From Prostheceraeus crozeri (Eukaryota > Platyhelminthes > Polycladida > Euryleptidae), in NCBI GenBank assembly GCA_907163375.1, contig CAJQUW010007069.1, positions 1-64,000 on the forward strand: DNA of 64,000 nucleotides, written 5' to 3'. Numbering within the stretch: position 1 is the first letter of the stretch; the number at the start of each line of letters is the position of its first letter. The translations under genes were made by a program, and so were the position numbers. Shown piece after piece: positions 43,374 through 54,900 of the stretch. The notes beneath the pieces were generated by a model. That model worked only from the letters and a program-made list of their open reading frames with translations, made no database searches and was not told the origin of the DNA.

Positions 43374-44161
43374 TATGTGATACCATTTATGACAGTGTAG
43401 GCCTATATGGCATTATTTTCGCATCAACAAACATTGATTTCATAGTTGAGTTTTATTACACACCTTTTCAATAACATCGTACTATATTGCCGCAATTATC
43501 TAAATGCTTCTTCTACACAGTCCTAATATTGAGGATATCCCTTCTGAGATTATTTTTTCCTTTTTTCAGTAGCGAGCTCCACTCCAGTGGCAACGAGTAT
43601 TGGCATCGAAAAATTCGACGACGTGGTTTTTTTGCGCTGCACCGGATTAGTTGGGCGTGCATCCTGCGGAAGGCCTATCTGTGATTTTGTTTACTATCTT
43701 GGAGAAGACTAGCAAATGTCTCAACTTCATGGGAAATTTTGTGACTAAAGACATCGTCCCTCGTCTTTCTTGTATTATTTTATGCAAGCTTGACTTCAAA
43801 AAAGTGAAAAATAAGAAACAATGACTTCTTGACGTTTCTGGGACTTTTCTGGGAAATCTTGTATGGTTTTAGATAAATTGTAAACTTCAGAATACCTCAC
43901 TTGAGTATTCACGCATTTTTTACACATTTTCACAATAATTCTTTTGCACACTTTATTGAGCTTATTTTATGCTCAGTCAACAATTTGTGCATGTTGTTTC
44001 AAAATGATATTAGTACGAATGAAGTAAATATATTAGAGCATATCAGAATTATATTATAAAAAATGAATTAACAATATTATTTTATACTATTATTATATTA
44101 GGCCTATTATTTAGTATGTATATTAAATTTTATCGGAAGCAAATATCGGGTCACTCGTGAA
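43374..44161. other. Interior of the satellite-ended element, no gene recognised
   Basis: Non-coding. A 65-codon frame at 43487-43684 shows no domain. Confidence 0.4.
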
Positions 44162-44342
44162 ACCGATATTGGTTCTCCAGAAAACCAAGATATAAAGCTG
44201 AAAAACCAATTTTGGTTTCCCAGAAAACCGATGACTTTTGGTTTTCCAGAGAACCAATTTCACTTGGTTCTCTGGAAAACCATATTTGGTTTCACCCCCG
44301 GGACAGGCTGAAAAACCAAAATTGGTTTTCCAGGAAACCAAT
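44162..44342. repeat. Right terminal array of the satellite-ended element
   Basis: About seven units of GGTTCTCCAGAAAACCA type in both orientations, more diverged than the left array. Confidence 0.75.
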
Positions 44343-44438
44343 TTTTTTAAGAGTGAATGTGATCCACTATTTCAGTAAGACACAAAATTGCCAGATCATG
44401 CGCAGATTGGTTATTCCAGGAGGCATGGTAGATGATAA

Positions 44439-44954
44439 TTAACGCCAAATTAATTTCTTGTATAAACAAACACTGGAATTCCGAGGTAGGAGTGATTGGA
44501 GATAAAATCTCAGTATAATCAAGAACACTGACAGAAAAGTTTTTCTAATATAGCACGCTATGCCTCCTCCATGGCCATTAATCCGATCTTCACGATTAGA
44601 GTAATCAATGAGTCCAATTGAATTATCAGGCACGATTTCATCCAGCCAAGTTTCTGTAATAATGGAAATGTCAGGTAAACGAAAATTCATCAAAGTCGAG
44701 AATTCATCGAATTTACCTGACAGAGAGCGGATATTGGTGAGCATAATATTAGGAAGAAGAGAGATGCGATGGGCAGGTCGAGCAGCTCGGGGAGCCCTTG
44801 GAACACTTATACAATATCTGTAAGGATTTACTTCAGCTTCTTTAGTGGCATGGTAAGTGCTAGGTCGACTGGTAGAAACACGAACTTGAATATGACGAAC
44901 ATAAATTTTGTGATAAACAATCTCCTTCTTACGGTTCTGGATACACAAGCACAT
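44439..44954 (-). pseudogene. LINE APE-type endonuclease, N-terminal part
   Basis: Contains NIMLTNIRSLSGKFDEF (first EN motif), DISIITETWLDE (catalytic Glu-containing ETW motif) and NREDRINGHGGGIACYIR. The upstream ~60 residues are basic and probably the end of a linker or ORF1-like region. The frame breaks after about residue 150, before the insertion at 44355. Its C-terminal half lies at 40929-40528. Confidence 0.85.
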
Positions 44955-44992
44955 TTCTTCTGACGAATCGATAGCAAGTCACTAATACTCAT

Positions 44993-45630
44993 AGAAATAA
45001 ATTGTTTATCTGAAGTTGACTAGAATGGAAATTGACTCAAGGTTGCGGCACAGCCGGGGGAACTAAGTTGGGGCATGAATCACCAATGAAAAGCTTAGAA
45101 TTACGAATGTGTCTGATTCTAACCCAATGATACAGCCGTTGACAAGTGTATCTAAGTGAAAATGCGTGCGATTCATGTGCCACTATTGTGTATTGCATGA
45201 AGCTTAATTTCCATTCTAGAGGTTTCATTGCTGTCAATTTCTATGCTAAAAAATACTGTAGCGGTAGAGAGAACTTGACGTGACCATTGTAACGAAGCGG
45301 TGACATCGAAGACAGCAACGACCGAGGAGCAGTGGTCGCAAGCTACGTCCGCATGCCAGCAAGCCATGCGACCATAGAAATAAACTGTTTATCTGAAGTT
45401 CGCTAGAATGGAAATTGACTCAAGGTCGCGGCACATCCGGGGGAACTAAGTTGGGGCATGAAGAACCAATTAAAACCTTCGATTTACTCATGTGACTGAT
45501 TCTAACCCAATGATACAGACGTTGGCAGGTGCATCTAAGTGATAATGCGTGCGATTTATGTGCCGTTATTGTGCATTGCATGACGCTCAATTTCCATTCT
45601 AGAGGTTTTATTGTTGTCAATTTCTATGCA
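44993..45630. repeat. Duplicated ~250-bp MITE-like unit
   Basis: Copies at about 44993-45247 and 45374-45630 share TTGTTTATCTGAAGTT, GGGGGAACTAAGTTGGGGCA, CTGATTCTAACCCAATGATA and ATTTCCATTCTAGAGGTTT. Each unit is an imperfect inverted repeat (CTAGAATGGAAATTGAC near the start against its complement near the end). The frames on both strands here are by-products. Confidence 0.75.
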
Positions 45631-45852
45631 TGCGACCGAATGGAAGTTAAGGAAGGCATCGGTTTTCAAAGAATATGTGACCCTCACGCCAATCTCAGTA
45701 GCGAATCGCCAGTGCTTGATATTTCTAATATTAGTCAAATTCCTGATGAACAGATCCACACACACATGCGCGGGTGTTATTGATTGCATTGTCATTACAT
45801 GAAATTATAAGAAAAGATACCATTGAAGAGCCTGCATTCATCAAACATTATA

Positions 45853-46999
45853 CAGATTGTTTCATAAAAAATGGATCACCCTTAAACATCGCCTTAACTT
45901 CAACTTTGTCTAACTCCGCCAAACTTGAACGAATTTCTCTGAAATTTGGAAGATATGTCAGTTGTGCTTACTAATATCATTGTTGGAAATTTCAAGCGTG
46001 AATATTGAGTTGTTTTCCTGTTATAGATAAAAAAAGTAGTAGATAATTTGATCTTCATTTAGCAATGTTACACAAAATCACACCTCACTCTTGTAAAATT
46101 ACATTTGTTTCCTTTGTTATGTAATATGTTGTTCTACAAGCCAAAAGCTATCAAGCAAAACAAAAATAAAGAAAATCGGTCAATCAGAGCCAGTATAGCA
46201 CCATTATTCATCAACAATAATGTAACTGATACATGTGATTGACTGGACTTCATGTTCCATAGCTTCCTGACTTCGTTGCGGTGGTGTTGGCAGCACTCCT
46301 GATTGCTTTCAGCTAGAAATCTATCTCTCACCGGTTGAAAACAATACAAAGCACAAATGAACAATAACGAGATCGCATTCACAAAAGGCAAATTGTCAGC
46401 TGGCATTTGGACCAATGGCCGCTTTGAACTTCACATACAGCAAGGAACCATGAATTCTGAACGCTATGTGAATGTTTTACGAATGAACATTGGCCAAATG
46501 ACAGATCAACTTGGTGATCCATCGACCTGGTTATTTATGGATGATAATGCTACGTGTCACAGGAGTAGTAGAGTCAACTTATGCAAGTCTCAATTAGGGC
46601 TTAGGACATTGTCTTGGCCAGCTCGTTCTCCTGATCTGAATCCCATAGAAAATGTATGGAGTATTCTAAAACGCAACGTTCGTCGTTCACTGCTACCTAC
46701 AGATGGCGTATCACAACTTACGTCACTGTTAAAAAGAGAGTGGAGAAAGTTAGATCAGTCAAAAATCAACGATATCATCGAATCAATGCCTAGACGAATT
46801 GGTTATGTCATTGGCAATAAGGGTAGGGCCACAAAATATTAGCTTCTTAAGAACCGTTAATGTATCATAGCTTATCAGATTATATAAGGACATTTAAATA
46901 TATTAGGGACATGAAATAACATGAAAAATGCTTTCTGAATCCTATTTATGTTTTATTTAGTCAAATTTTAGGATGATCCACTTTTTATGAAACGGACTG
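45853..46999 (+). mobile_element. Tc1-type DD34E element, internally deleted (copy 1)
   Basis: The left end CAGATTGTTTCATAAAAAAT and the right end (complement CAGTCCGTTTCATAAAAAGT) form TIRs, with TA at 45851-45852 and 47000-47001. It is almost identical to 59178-60456 but lacks about 130 bp around 46390. Its right end is only about 20 bases from the Harbinger transposase fragment, whose C-terminal continuation it probably displaced. Confidence 0.88.
46391..46842 (+). pseudogene. Tc1-type transposase C-terminal half (copy 1)
   Basis: The frame carries GIWTNGRFELHIQQGTMNS, the second catalytic Asp in TWLFMDDNATCH, and the Glu in SPDLNPIENVWSILK, 34 residues apart. A standard Tc1 tail follows (LLKREWRKLDQSKINDIIES). 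The first catalytic Asp and both HTH domains are missing through internal deletion and decay, so it is inactive. The apparent N-terminal ATG (MNNNEIAF) lies in non-transposase sequence. Confidence 0.85.
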
Positions 47000-47022
47000 T
47001 ATATTATTTAAGTTATTCTGAT

Positions 47023-47391
47023 CTATTCTGATTTATTCTGATTTATTTTTTCATTGGATGCCTTCAAGTTCCCATTGACCAAGGGTATCGTCATTATATC
47101 GCCATCAGCAAACTGGAACGCTCCAGTAGTATGATATCGCATAGTTATCAAAAGCTGATCCTTCGCTGAAACCGGCCTGTTTCGATTTGACGCAATATCA
47201 ATAAGATGAGGTTCAATGAGAGAAAATATGTAATTGACACCACATTTTGAAAATCGGTATCGCCTCCGAAATTCATCGTCTTTGTAAATCATCCACAGAT
47301 CTAGTCGTGTATCTGAAACCTGTCGCCGAATTCTCACAGATCCGATAACTTCCTGTCGATCATATTCTTCGCAACGTATTGCTGCAGCCAT
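47023..47391 (-). pseudogene. Harbinger (HARBI1-type) transposase, N-terminal fragment
   Basis: 122 codons start MAAAIRCEEYDRQEV. The recognisable block is DEFRRRYRFSKCGVNYIFSL, followed by NRPVSAKDQLLITMRYHTTG and FQFADGD, which is the N-terminal domain of PIF/Harbinger nucleases. The DDE catalytic domain is absent. The frame ends shortly before the adjacent Tc1 insertion at 46999. It lies just inside the right Harbinger terminus, consistent with a transposase read away from that end. Confidence 0.75.
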
Positions 47392-47665
47392 AGTCGTGAA
47401 AATAGTGAACTCCGATACCTTTATTCCATGCTTTAAACCTACTGCCTTGCAAGATTAAAATCTAGCAAATAATCGCGCAATTTATTCCTCTTGTCACACT
47501 ATTCGTCGTTGATACAAGAAACAAACAAATATTCCGGAATAATGCAAATCTCGGAATAACTTAATTCCGAGAATTAGCTATTCCGCGTCGGTGCAAGAGG
47601 ACTAAGTTATTCCTTCATTTATTCTCGGATTACTGTTTATTCCGCGTTGGTACATACGGGGGTCA

Positions 47666-49763
47666 CAGATAAAATTCAAAATGCATAATTAAACAAATTC
47701 AAAAAATGATTAACGCTGTCCTGCGGTGCGATACATCAGATTGTCGAGAGTGTCCTGTTAGTGTGTGCTTGAGATGTCAAGTCAATGGTCTACACACAAA
47801 ATGATCTAGATAGAGCTGTCACAGAGATAATAAAGGATTCGGTGTTGTTCGGCTAATTCCCCGCCACTCAGAAATCATTATTAAGAAGCGCTAACTATAG
47901 AGGCCAGAGCTGCACAATTGAGAATCTTGCAGTCACGTGCCGCAGCGTATCCATAGAAGGCCGGCACTCTTCATTAATTAAGGACTATGACACGGACATT
48001 GAAATCAGTAGCACGTGTGGACATCCGTTCCCTGACAATGGTACCTAAATGATGGCGCCTTCCAGTGGTTGATAATGGGAACCGACAGCTGATCAGCGTA
48101 TGTTGCAGACATTCATCGTCATTATCATTTCTAGAGCCAGGAAAAATATATATTAACATAAAACGTGTTTGAATACATATTTGGCATGTTATTACATTGT
48201 AGATATGTGTTTATGTATGCACATATCCAACCCTGTTTAGGACCAAATGAAGAAGGTTCTATTGTAACTGACTGAGTGCGGGTGATTCTGTTGCGACTGA
48301 GTCTCAAAGTTGTGTTCATGTTTAAGTTTAAAGCCGACTAATGGGATGACATAGTCAAGGATCGTCATTCGACTGCGAATACGAAAGCTTGCATTAGGTA
48401 TGCCTGTCGGATTTGACATCATTATGTGATTCAATTCAAAAGCTCGATGGGAGACTCAGGCCTAGCGACTCTCTTAAAATTTCGCAAAAATTCTAGCAAT
48501 CACTCGCAAATCATCCAATAGATAAGGAAAAATTCAGCAGTGTTTTTATCAAAATCTCTGGATCTCTGGAGCAGCTCAAAAACACCTTGTATGCGCGTCG
48601 TGAACGTCAAGCTCTTTCGGATTTACAAGTAAGACGTAAGCCTATTGCGAATTGGATTTTATTTGATTTGAAAAATATTGGTGATTGCCAAAAAGTCTGC
48701 TGCGACGTAGAGCGGAGTATTTCATCCTACAAGTCTGAAATAAAACTCCTGTCGGATAAAAGGCGAAGTCTCACTGAAACTACCTTGAAAAAGCTTCAGT
48801 TTTGCCATTGCAATAGGAGATTTTAAATACTTTGACTGACTTTTCTCCACCATAAAAGGTAGCAGTTAGTGCTATTTTCACGGTTTCTTTAAGTTTCTTA
48901 TTACATATTTTCGCACATATTTTGGTATTTTAAAGTACATTTGATATTACATATTTCGATAGCTACATGTATAAGCACATACTTTTAATGGCTCTAAATT
49001 TCTCTTTAAATGCGAAATCATATTGATAAAATTGCTTGTAGCAAATCACCATAAGTTAGGAATTCACAACGTGCATCTTTCAATAATTTGATTCTTCTTG
49101 AGATCTAGCATCATTGACCTACATCAGTGCCTAAATACGCGGTTGAAATGACTATCAACATGCCACTATTGTCTGCTCTAGTCTCAATAACTTAAACAAA
49201 GCAAAAAAGTCAAAATTCTACGGCTGCAATGTCACCGCGCTCGCGTGTAGAAGCACAGTCACACTTCTGGACATTACTGTAAACTCTGGTCTGTTGTTGA
49301 ACGACTTTGCTTCGCAAATAGTTGATCGCCCTCCATGTATCTTCGTCGACACAGCGCTTAGCAAGTTTGTTAGGAAATTCATCCTATAGATGACGAGCGC
49401 ATTGGCACCTACCGACCAATCGAGGGCTTGTGTGTGCATGAGTGAGTGTAATTGCATTCGGATTTACCCACATGAGCACATCAAATAATTGCAATTCCTA
49501 CTTGCTCCGAAATTCCGCAAAGTATAGCGACACGACTCACATAATTTCTTTGTCGCTGTCATTTCAGCTTATTCATTCTTTTAACAGACATCAAGACATC
49601 TTTCCATCAATCACAATATCATTTCACGAAAAGATTTATGTGACATTTATGTCTCGGGACGAGACTTCAAGGGCACAAGAAAAAAATGCAGCAAAACAAA
49701 TTCAATCGACGTCACAGGAGAGAGGCAAATGTTAGAAAATGAGAAGCAAACAAAAACATATCA
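47666..49763. other. No gene recognised
   Basis: About 2.1 kb. A charged 79-codon frame at 48587-48826 (ARRERQALSDLQVRRK ... LLSDKRRSLTETTLKKLQ) could be a helical fragment but has no family. The rest is unassigned. Confidence 0.4.
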
Positions 49764-51995
49764 TCAGTGACTGAAGGCAGTACGCAGGAGTTCGGATTTC
49801 AGGGCCCTCTTCAAGGAAGGGACTGAGGGAGCCGCTTTGACACTATCCGGCAGACTGTTCCACACGCGGGCAGGCGCGATCGGGAAGGCCCTGGCACCGA
49901 CAGTCTTCAGGCGGGAGGTTGGGACAAGCAGCTGGTCACCTGAGGCCGAGCGGAAACTTTTACGGGAAGGGATGGAGGACACACGATGCAAGAGGGACGA
50001 CAAGTATGAAGGGGCTCCTCCCCGAAGGCACTTGAACGCGAATACCGGCACGCGGAAGGTGATGCGATGGCGGATCGGGAGCCACTGCAGCGACTGGAGA
50101 AGCGGAGTGATGTGGTCACGGGAGCGGGCACGAAACAAAATCCGTGCTCCAGCATTCATCACGGATTGCATTCTGGAGAGGGAGTTATCAGGGAAGCCAT
50201 ACAGCAGACTGCAGCAGTAATCAAGTCTGGAGAGCACTAGGGAGACCACGAGGGTGTTCAAGACAGATCTGGGAAGGAAGCGATGTATGGTTCGGAGCTG
50301 ACGGAGAGTCGAGAAGCACTTGGAGACGATATTCGAAATCTGGGGTTGCATTGATAAGCAGGGGTCGAGAAGCACACCAAGATTGCGGACTACGGTTGAT
50401 GGACTGATCACACTCTCTTGGTTGATGGCGGTGGGAGTCAGTGGGGCAAGGTGACGACGTCTTTTGGAGGTGAGCCACATGACTTCTGTCTTGCTGATGT
50501 TCAGCAGAAGGCCATTACTTGCCAGCCAGCGGTGGACCTGCGCGAGGCAGTCGCTCATCTTGGAGGAGAGATCCATAGCCTGAGAGGGTGGGCAGAACGC
50601 GTAGATCTGGATGTCGTCAGCATACATATGGAGGGAGAAGCCATGGGAGGCGATGATGTTGGGAAGGACTGAGGTGTAAAGCAGGAAAAGGATTGGGCCA
50701 AGGACGGAGCCTTGAGGGATCCCCTGCGACGATCTGGCTGAGGATGAGGTGGAGGACTCGCACACCACAGTCTGACTACGGTCGCGCAGAAATGAAGCGA
50801 ACCACGACAGGACATCCCCACTCAGGCCGAAAGTCAACTCAAGGCGACGGAGGAGGATGTCGTGGTGAACGCAGTCGAAAGCAGAGGAGAGGTCAAGGAG
50901 GGCGATGAGGCACAAGTCACCGCTGTCGATGGACGAGAGAAGATCGGACGTCACCTTCAAGAGGGCGGTTTCGGTGGAGTGCAGGGACCGGTACGCTGAC
51001 TGGAGATCGGGAAGGAGGCTGTAGGCGTTTAGGTGAATCAGAAGCTGACGCGCCACCACACGCTCAAGGACCTTGGAGAGTGTGCACAGCTTGGAGATAG
51101 GGCGGTAGGAAGAGACGTCAGTGGGGTCAGGGTTGCCTTTCTTCGGGATCGGGTTAACTTCCTTCCAGGATGTTGGGAAAGATCCGGAAGATAGGGACGT
51201 GTTGAATAGGTGAGCGATGAAGGGGGCCAGGATATCGATGTTCAGCTTAAGAAGTTCAGCCGGCAAACAGTCACGAGAGCTGCGTTTGTTCGGGAGGCGT
51301 GAAACAATCTCGACGACGTCGGAGTCAGTGAGCAGCTGAAACTCAGTGAAGGAGCAGGTCGGTGGGGCTTTTGGGAAATCGGGAGGTGGATGGTTCGCTG
51401 TTTTGTCATGAATGACCTTGACCTTCTCGGAGGAGTGCCGCTGGAAGGACTCGGCGCAGATGTTCGCGTTGGGATTGCTGTGAGCGCGGCCCATCAGTGT
51501 GTTGATGGAGTTCCACATCAGACGGGGATGCCATTTCTCCCAGTCTGTCTTTTGTTTCCAGAATGCCTCACGCTTTTGAAGGGTCAGCTTCTTGTATGAT
51601 CGTCGGACGACTTTGAGGTCAGCAGAGGCGGAGGCTGCTGCAGCAGGATCGGAGATATTGAGACGCTTGATGCGTCTTTCAAGGCACCTGGCATGCCGCT
51701 TTAGCGTCTTGCAGTCGTTGTCAAACCAGGGATCTGACACTCGAGGGTGGCAGCGCACAGTCTTGTGAGGGACAATGGAGTCAAGAGCACTAGTTACTTC
51801 GTCATCGAAGAGATCAGCAAGATGATTGACGTCAACGTCAGAGGGCAGGGAGGAACACAGAGTAGAGGTGAGGAGAGCAGATTGCAGAGCCTGATTGTCC
51901 AGAGATTTCCATGGGCGTGTGGTGATGGTGCGGTAGTAGATCTTGTTTCGTGCCCGCTCCCGTAACAATAACAATAACCATGCTGCACCAGCCAC
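49764..51995 (-). CDS. LINE ORF2 reverse transcriptase, 5'-truncated but open for 743 codons
   Basis: The APE endonuclease domain is absent apart from a possible linker. The frame enters at about 51960 with RARNKIYYRTITTRPW. RT motifs are KRSSRDCLPAELLK, VNPIPKKGNPDPTDVSSYRP, ALLDLSSAFDCVHHDIL (first catalytic Asp), SSQGIPQGSVLGPILF and MYADDIQIYAF (YADD). The thumb includes VRNLGVLLDPCLSM. A C-terminal domain with RLDYCCSLLYGFPD and the terminal ARVWNSLPDSVK signature is typical of CR1/L2/Rex-like LINEs. The first residues (MAGAAWLLLLL) derive from flanking repeats and are not the protein's start. The GC-rich, intact frame contrasts with the AT-rich surroundings and indicates a recent truncated insertion. 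Confidence 0.9.
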   Translation of the reverse strand: MAGAAWLLLLLRERARNKIYYRTITTRPWKSLDNQALQSALLTSTLCSSLPSDVDVNHLADLFDDEVTSALDSIVPHKTVRCHPRVSDPWFDNDCKTLKRHARCLERRIKRLNISDPAAAASASADLKVVRRSYKKLTLQKREAFWKQKTDWEKWHPRLMWNSINTLMGRAHSNPNANICAESFQRHSSEKVKVIHDKTANHPPPDFPKAPPTCSFTEFQLLTDSDVVEIVSRLPNKRSSRDCLPAELLKLNIDILAPFIAHLFNTSLSSGSFPTSWKEVNPIPKKGNPDPTDVSSYRPISKLCTLSKVLERVVARQLLIHLNAYSLLPDLQSAYRSLHSTETALLKVTSDLLSSIDSGDLCLIALLDLSSAFDCVHHDILLRRLELTFGLSGDVLSWFASFLRDRSQTVVCESSTSSSARSSQGIPQGSVLGPILFLLYTSVLPNIIASHGFSLHMYADDIQIYAFCPPSQAMDLSSKMSDCLAQVHRWLASNGLLLNISKTEVMWLTSKRRRHLAPLTPTAINQESVISPSTVVRNLGVLLDPCLSMQPQISNIVSKCFSTLRQLRTIHRFLPRSVLNTLVVSLVLSRLDYCCSLLYGFPDNSLSRMQSVMNAGARILFRARSRDHITPLLQSLQWLPIRHRITFRVPVFAFKCLRGGAPSYLSSLLHRVSSIPSRKSFRSASGDQLLVPTSRLKTVGARAFPIAPARVWNSLPDSVKAAPSVPSLKRALKSELLRTAFSH

Positions 51996-54900
51996 AGAAT
52001 TAGATTCATCTGCGAGCGTGGTTTTGGTCTATAGAATGGAAGTATCGCTTCTGTCATTAACATCAAAATGGCATATCACAGAATCAGACTTGCTCTCGAA
52101 TGGATAATTCGTATATCGCCTACTTTTGGAAATGGTAAACAATAAGCTGTCAGCCGGTTTTGACACCAGAGCCAGTGAGTGACATGCGTCCTGTGATATC
52201 ACTTCGGACACACCTAAACAAACACATCGCTGCCTGGCTGCATTCTGTGTATGCAGTGAGGAATGCTTGGGTAGAGGATGGTGAAATCATCAGGCGAACC
52301 AATTTTCTTGTGCCGGCTGTTTTCTTTAATAAAAATCGGAAGAATCAACATTTTGGAGAAAGCTGTTGCGCAAGGATCTGAATTCTTCGAATCTGAAGGA
52401 ATCGTGACAATTGTAGCACTTTGATGGAATTCACAGCAATTCGCAATCGACGCACGACTTTTTTCTATCTTATTAAAAATTCCTTTTTGCCCACTTACTA
52501 AGTTCTAGCATATGCCATCGTTTTGAAATAGTTTTCACTTCTAGTAAGCTGAAAGAGTAAAACAATCTAATTCTGTGGTGCTAGTGTTTTAATTTTGTTA
52601 ATAGTCTCTTTTATAATTTATGATGCTAATCCAACATTCCATCGAATCACAAATCTAATGATTCAACATTTGTCTTCGTGAAAAACTATCTGGCTGCATA
52701 TTAAAGCAAAGACAGCAGCAAAAATTCACCTTGTCAATTTTATGGTAATTAATATTTTCTCAAATATTTGCAAAATACTTTATGAATAGAAATTAACTTG
52801 CAAAGATTTATTTTCAATAATGAAGGAGCGAAAAAAGAGTGATTCAAAGTGCAAGATAGCTATTATACAATCAGCACATGAACTGAGTTATTCATAATTT
52901 TTTGAATTACATGGTCGTTGAGTACATCAACAGCTCATTGTTTTCATCAAATAACTATAGTTGGAAAGTAATCAAAACAATGCTATTATGCAATATACTC
53001 GTACATGCAGCACTTTACAATATGAAATCAGACTAATGGAAAACATAATGATCAGGTAAGAAAGGCAATCAGAATATTTGGCAGCATATGTTGTTTGACC
53101 ATTCATAATGCATTGCGATGGATTGTGTTTTCTTCCCATTGAAGTGTACTTAATAACTCATGACATCTCTCTTAAAAACAAAGAGAAGTCAGAATGTGGT
53201 AAAAATAGAAGTTGCATTTTAATGAGTAGAATTTGCGGGCACTCATCATCTCTCAAACCTGTTTCTGTTTTTAACCCTTTAACCATGGTGGGGTCGCGAC
53301 CCTACAAGCTTCTTTCCCTTCCGTCTTCCTCGCTTTAAATGATTTTTTGTGATTTCTCACCATAGTTAATTTTTTCTTTTGCTTGTTAACAATGCGTGGA
53401 TGGTGTTTTTCAAAAGATGGTCATCACATTCACTCAGATTATTTTCATAGACTTTTTAAAAATTGCAACGTTACCTTCGGTGGGGTCACTGGTGACTCTT
53501 TTGTATATTCTGAACATTTCATACTTACTGCATTTTTCATAAATAATGCAGACATTGCTACTAATATCATTGTGTTCACCAACAAGTGATTATGTTCTCA
53601 TTGTTGTGCTTCAATTGAGCTTTTGCAAAGATATGCTTGTATTTTACAAATGTCTACAGTATTTCGTGCTTGGTCAAACGCATTCCCATAACTGATATTC
53701 GCACGACGAAGGAAAACAAAGAGTAAACAAATTTATTCTGTAACCCACGAAGAATTGATGTGTAAGCATAACAGATGTCACTAATGCAATGCACTGCAAA
53801 TTTGAAATAGTAGGTAGAACGAATAGTAGAAGTAAGAAGAAAAAGAATTTATAGGCTGCAACACTACTTTTTGGTGCTTCTGCTTGCCAATTTGATTGCA
53901 GTTTGTTGCAAACACGGCAGCATAAGAACACGCTCTCTTCAAAGATTGTCTTATTCACAAGGCTATACAAACTACTCTTTCATGTCTTTAGTCTGATTGA
54001 GTGATTGTGTATTGCAGGAACGGATTTCTTATCCCTGCAAGGATGTGATGCTTGCGACTTCATTTTCAATTATGATGTGTCTATTTCCGATTAATTCCGA
54101 AAGTGAATGATTTCCTCTTGTTCGAAAACTTGGTAAGTCATTAATTCACTACAGGGTGATGAGCACAGCTTATTCATATTACGAACGCTACTTATGTAAA
54201 TAAATCTGCATTTTATTTTACTCAGTCAAATTGAACGAGGCTTCCATATCATTTTTGAAAATCACCATAAAATTTTAAAAATTACTTGTGAATCTAATGC
54301 TGAATTTCAAATAATGCAAGGCGCATTGAGCATTCAGTCCCTCCTGACCAGGTCCAATATCCTAAAAGGGCAAATATGCAGTAGATAATTCTCATACGAT
54401 GATGAAAATCCTCCCAGCAGTCATTTATATTAGAATATAATGCTTACTAATCTAAATTATTAATTAAGTATATTGATAATATAAGTATTGATATTATATA
54501 TATTAAGTATTGTATATATTAAGTATAAGTATTTATATTAAGTATTGATGAGGACTGATGGCGTTCTCCAATCTGCAAGCGTACAAATGCAGTGCTGCTG
54601 TAACCATTGGATTAATCAGTTCTTAAAAGAATTCAATGAAGCTTTCTCGTGGCAACGAATTAAAATTGATCAGCTTTGGCCTAATATCTGGTAAAAATGG
54701 AAATCTTGAGACTCGTAACACTACTCATTCATATTGTTAATATACTACTAACATAGATTCCAAACACTGCTGCATGCACGTTCAACACAGACGTCTAATA
54801 TACTGTACTGACTACAGATGCTGGTAGTGGAAATAGAATAGGACAATTGTCACCATCTGTTAAGGAAACTAAAAATGGATATTATGGAACAACAGGAAAC

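Larger units (their letters stand above)
40962..44355. mobile_element. Non-autonomous element with satellite-like GGTTTTCCAGAAAACC termini
   Basis: Termini CACTCTAAAAAATTTTGG (left) and CACTCTTAAAAAAATTGG (complement of right) are inverted repeats. They lead into arrays of GGTTCTCCAGAAAACCA-type units (40976-41195 and 44162-44342). The target duplication is unclear. It interrupts the LINE endonuclease. The interior holds a palindrome (42744-42833), a Tc1-like MITE (43199-43373) and a CT microsatellite at 41735-41750. No transposase is present. The family is not recognised. Confidence 0.75.
38771..44960 (-). mobile_element. CR1/L2-like LINE, split by a 3.4-kb insertion
   Basis: On the minus strand the order is EN N-terminus (44954-44439), insertion (44355-40962), EN C-terminus, RT and C-terminal domain (40929-38955) and a TAA microsatellite tail. 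The EN sequence resumes directly across the insertion, so the insertion came later. Clade assignment is tentative. Confidence 0.8.
37918..47662 (-). mobile_element. PIF/Harbinger-like element enlarged by nested insertions
   Basis: The left end CCCCCGTATGTACCAACACG and the right end (complement CCCCCGTATGTACCAACGCG) form TIRs continuing as GGAATAA. Flanks are TAA at 37915-37917 and TCA at 47663-47665, a 3-bp target site with one mismatch. The minus strand next to the right end encodes an N-terminal Harbinger transposase piece (47023-47391). Between the ends lie a split LINE, a 3.4-kb satellite-ended element, a duplicated MITE and a Tc1 copy. Little original Harbinger sequence therefore remains. 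Confidence 0.65.

Noticed and set aside
45037..45802. Paired similar frames (about 66 aa) on both strands
   Set aside because: They arise from a duplicated, internally inverted MITE unit; no domain and no start context.
46134..46415. Minus-strand frame conserved in both Tc1 copies (also 59458-59982)
   Set aside because: Its conservation follows from the near identity of the two transposon copies, and it is antisense to transposase remnants.
49837..51965. Several plus-strand frames opposite the LINE (49837-50220, 50418-50672, 51390-51599 and others)
   Set aside because: Antisense shadows of a GC-rich coding frame with no recognisable domains.
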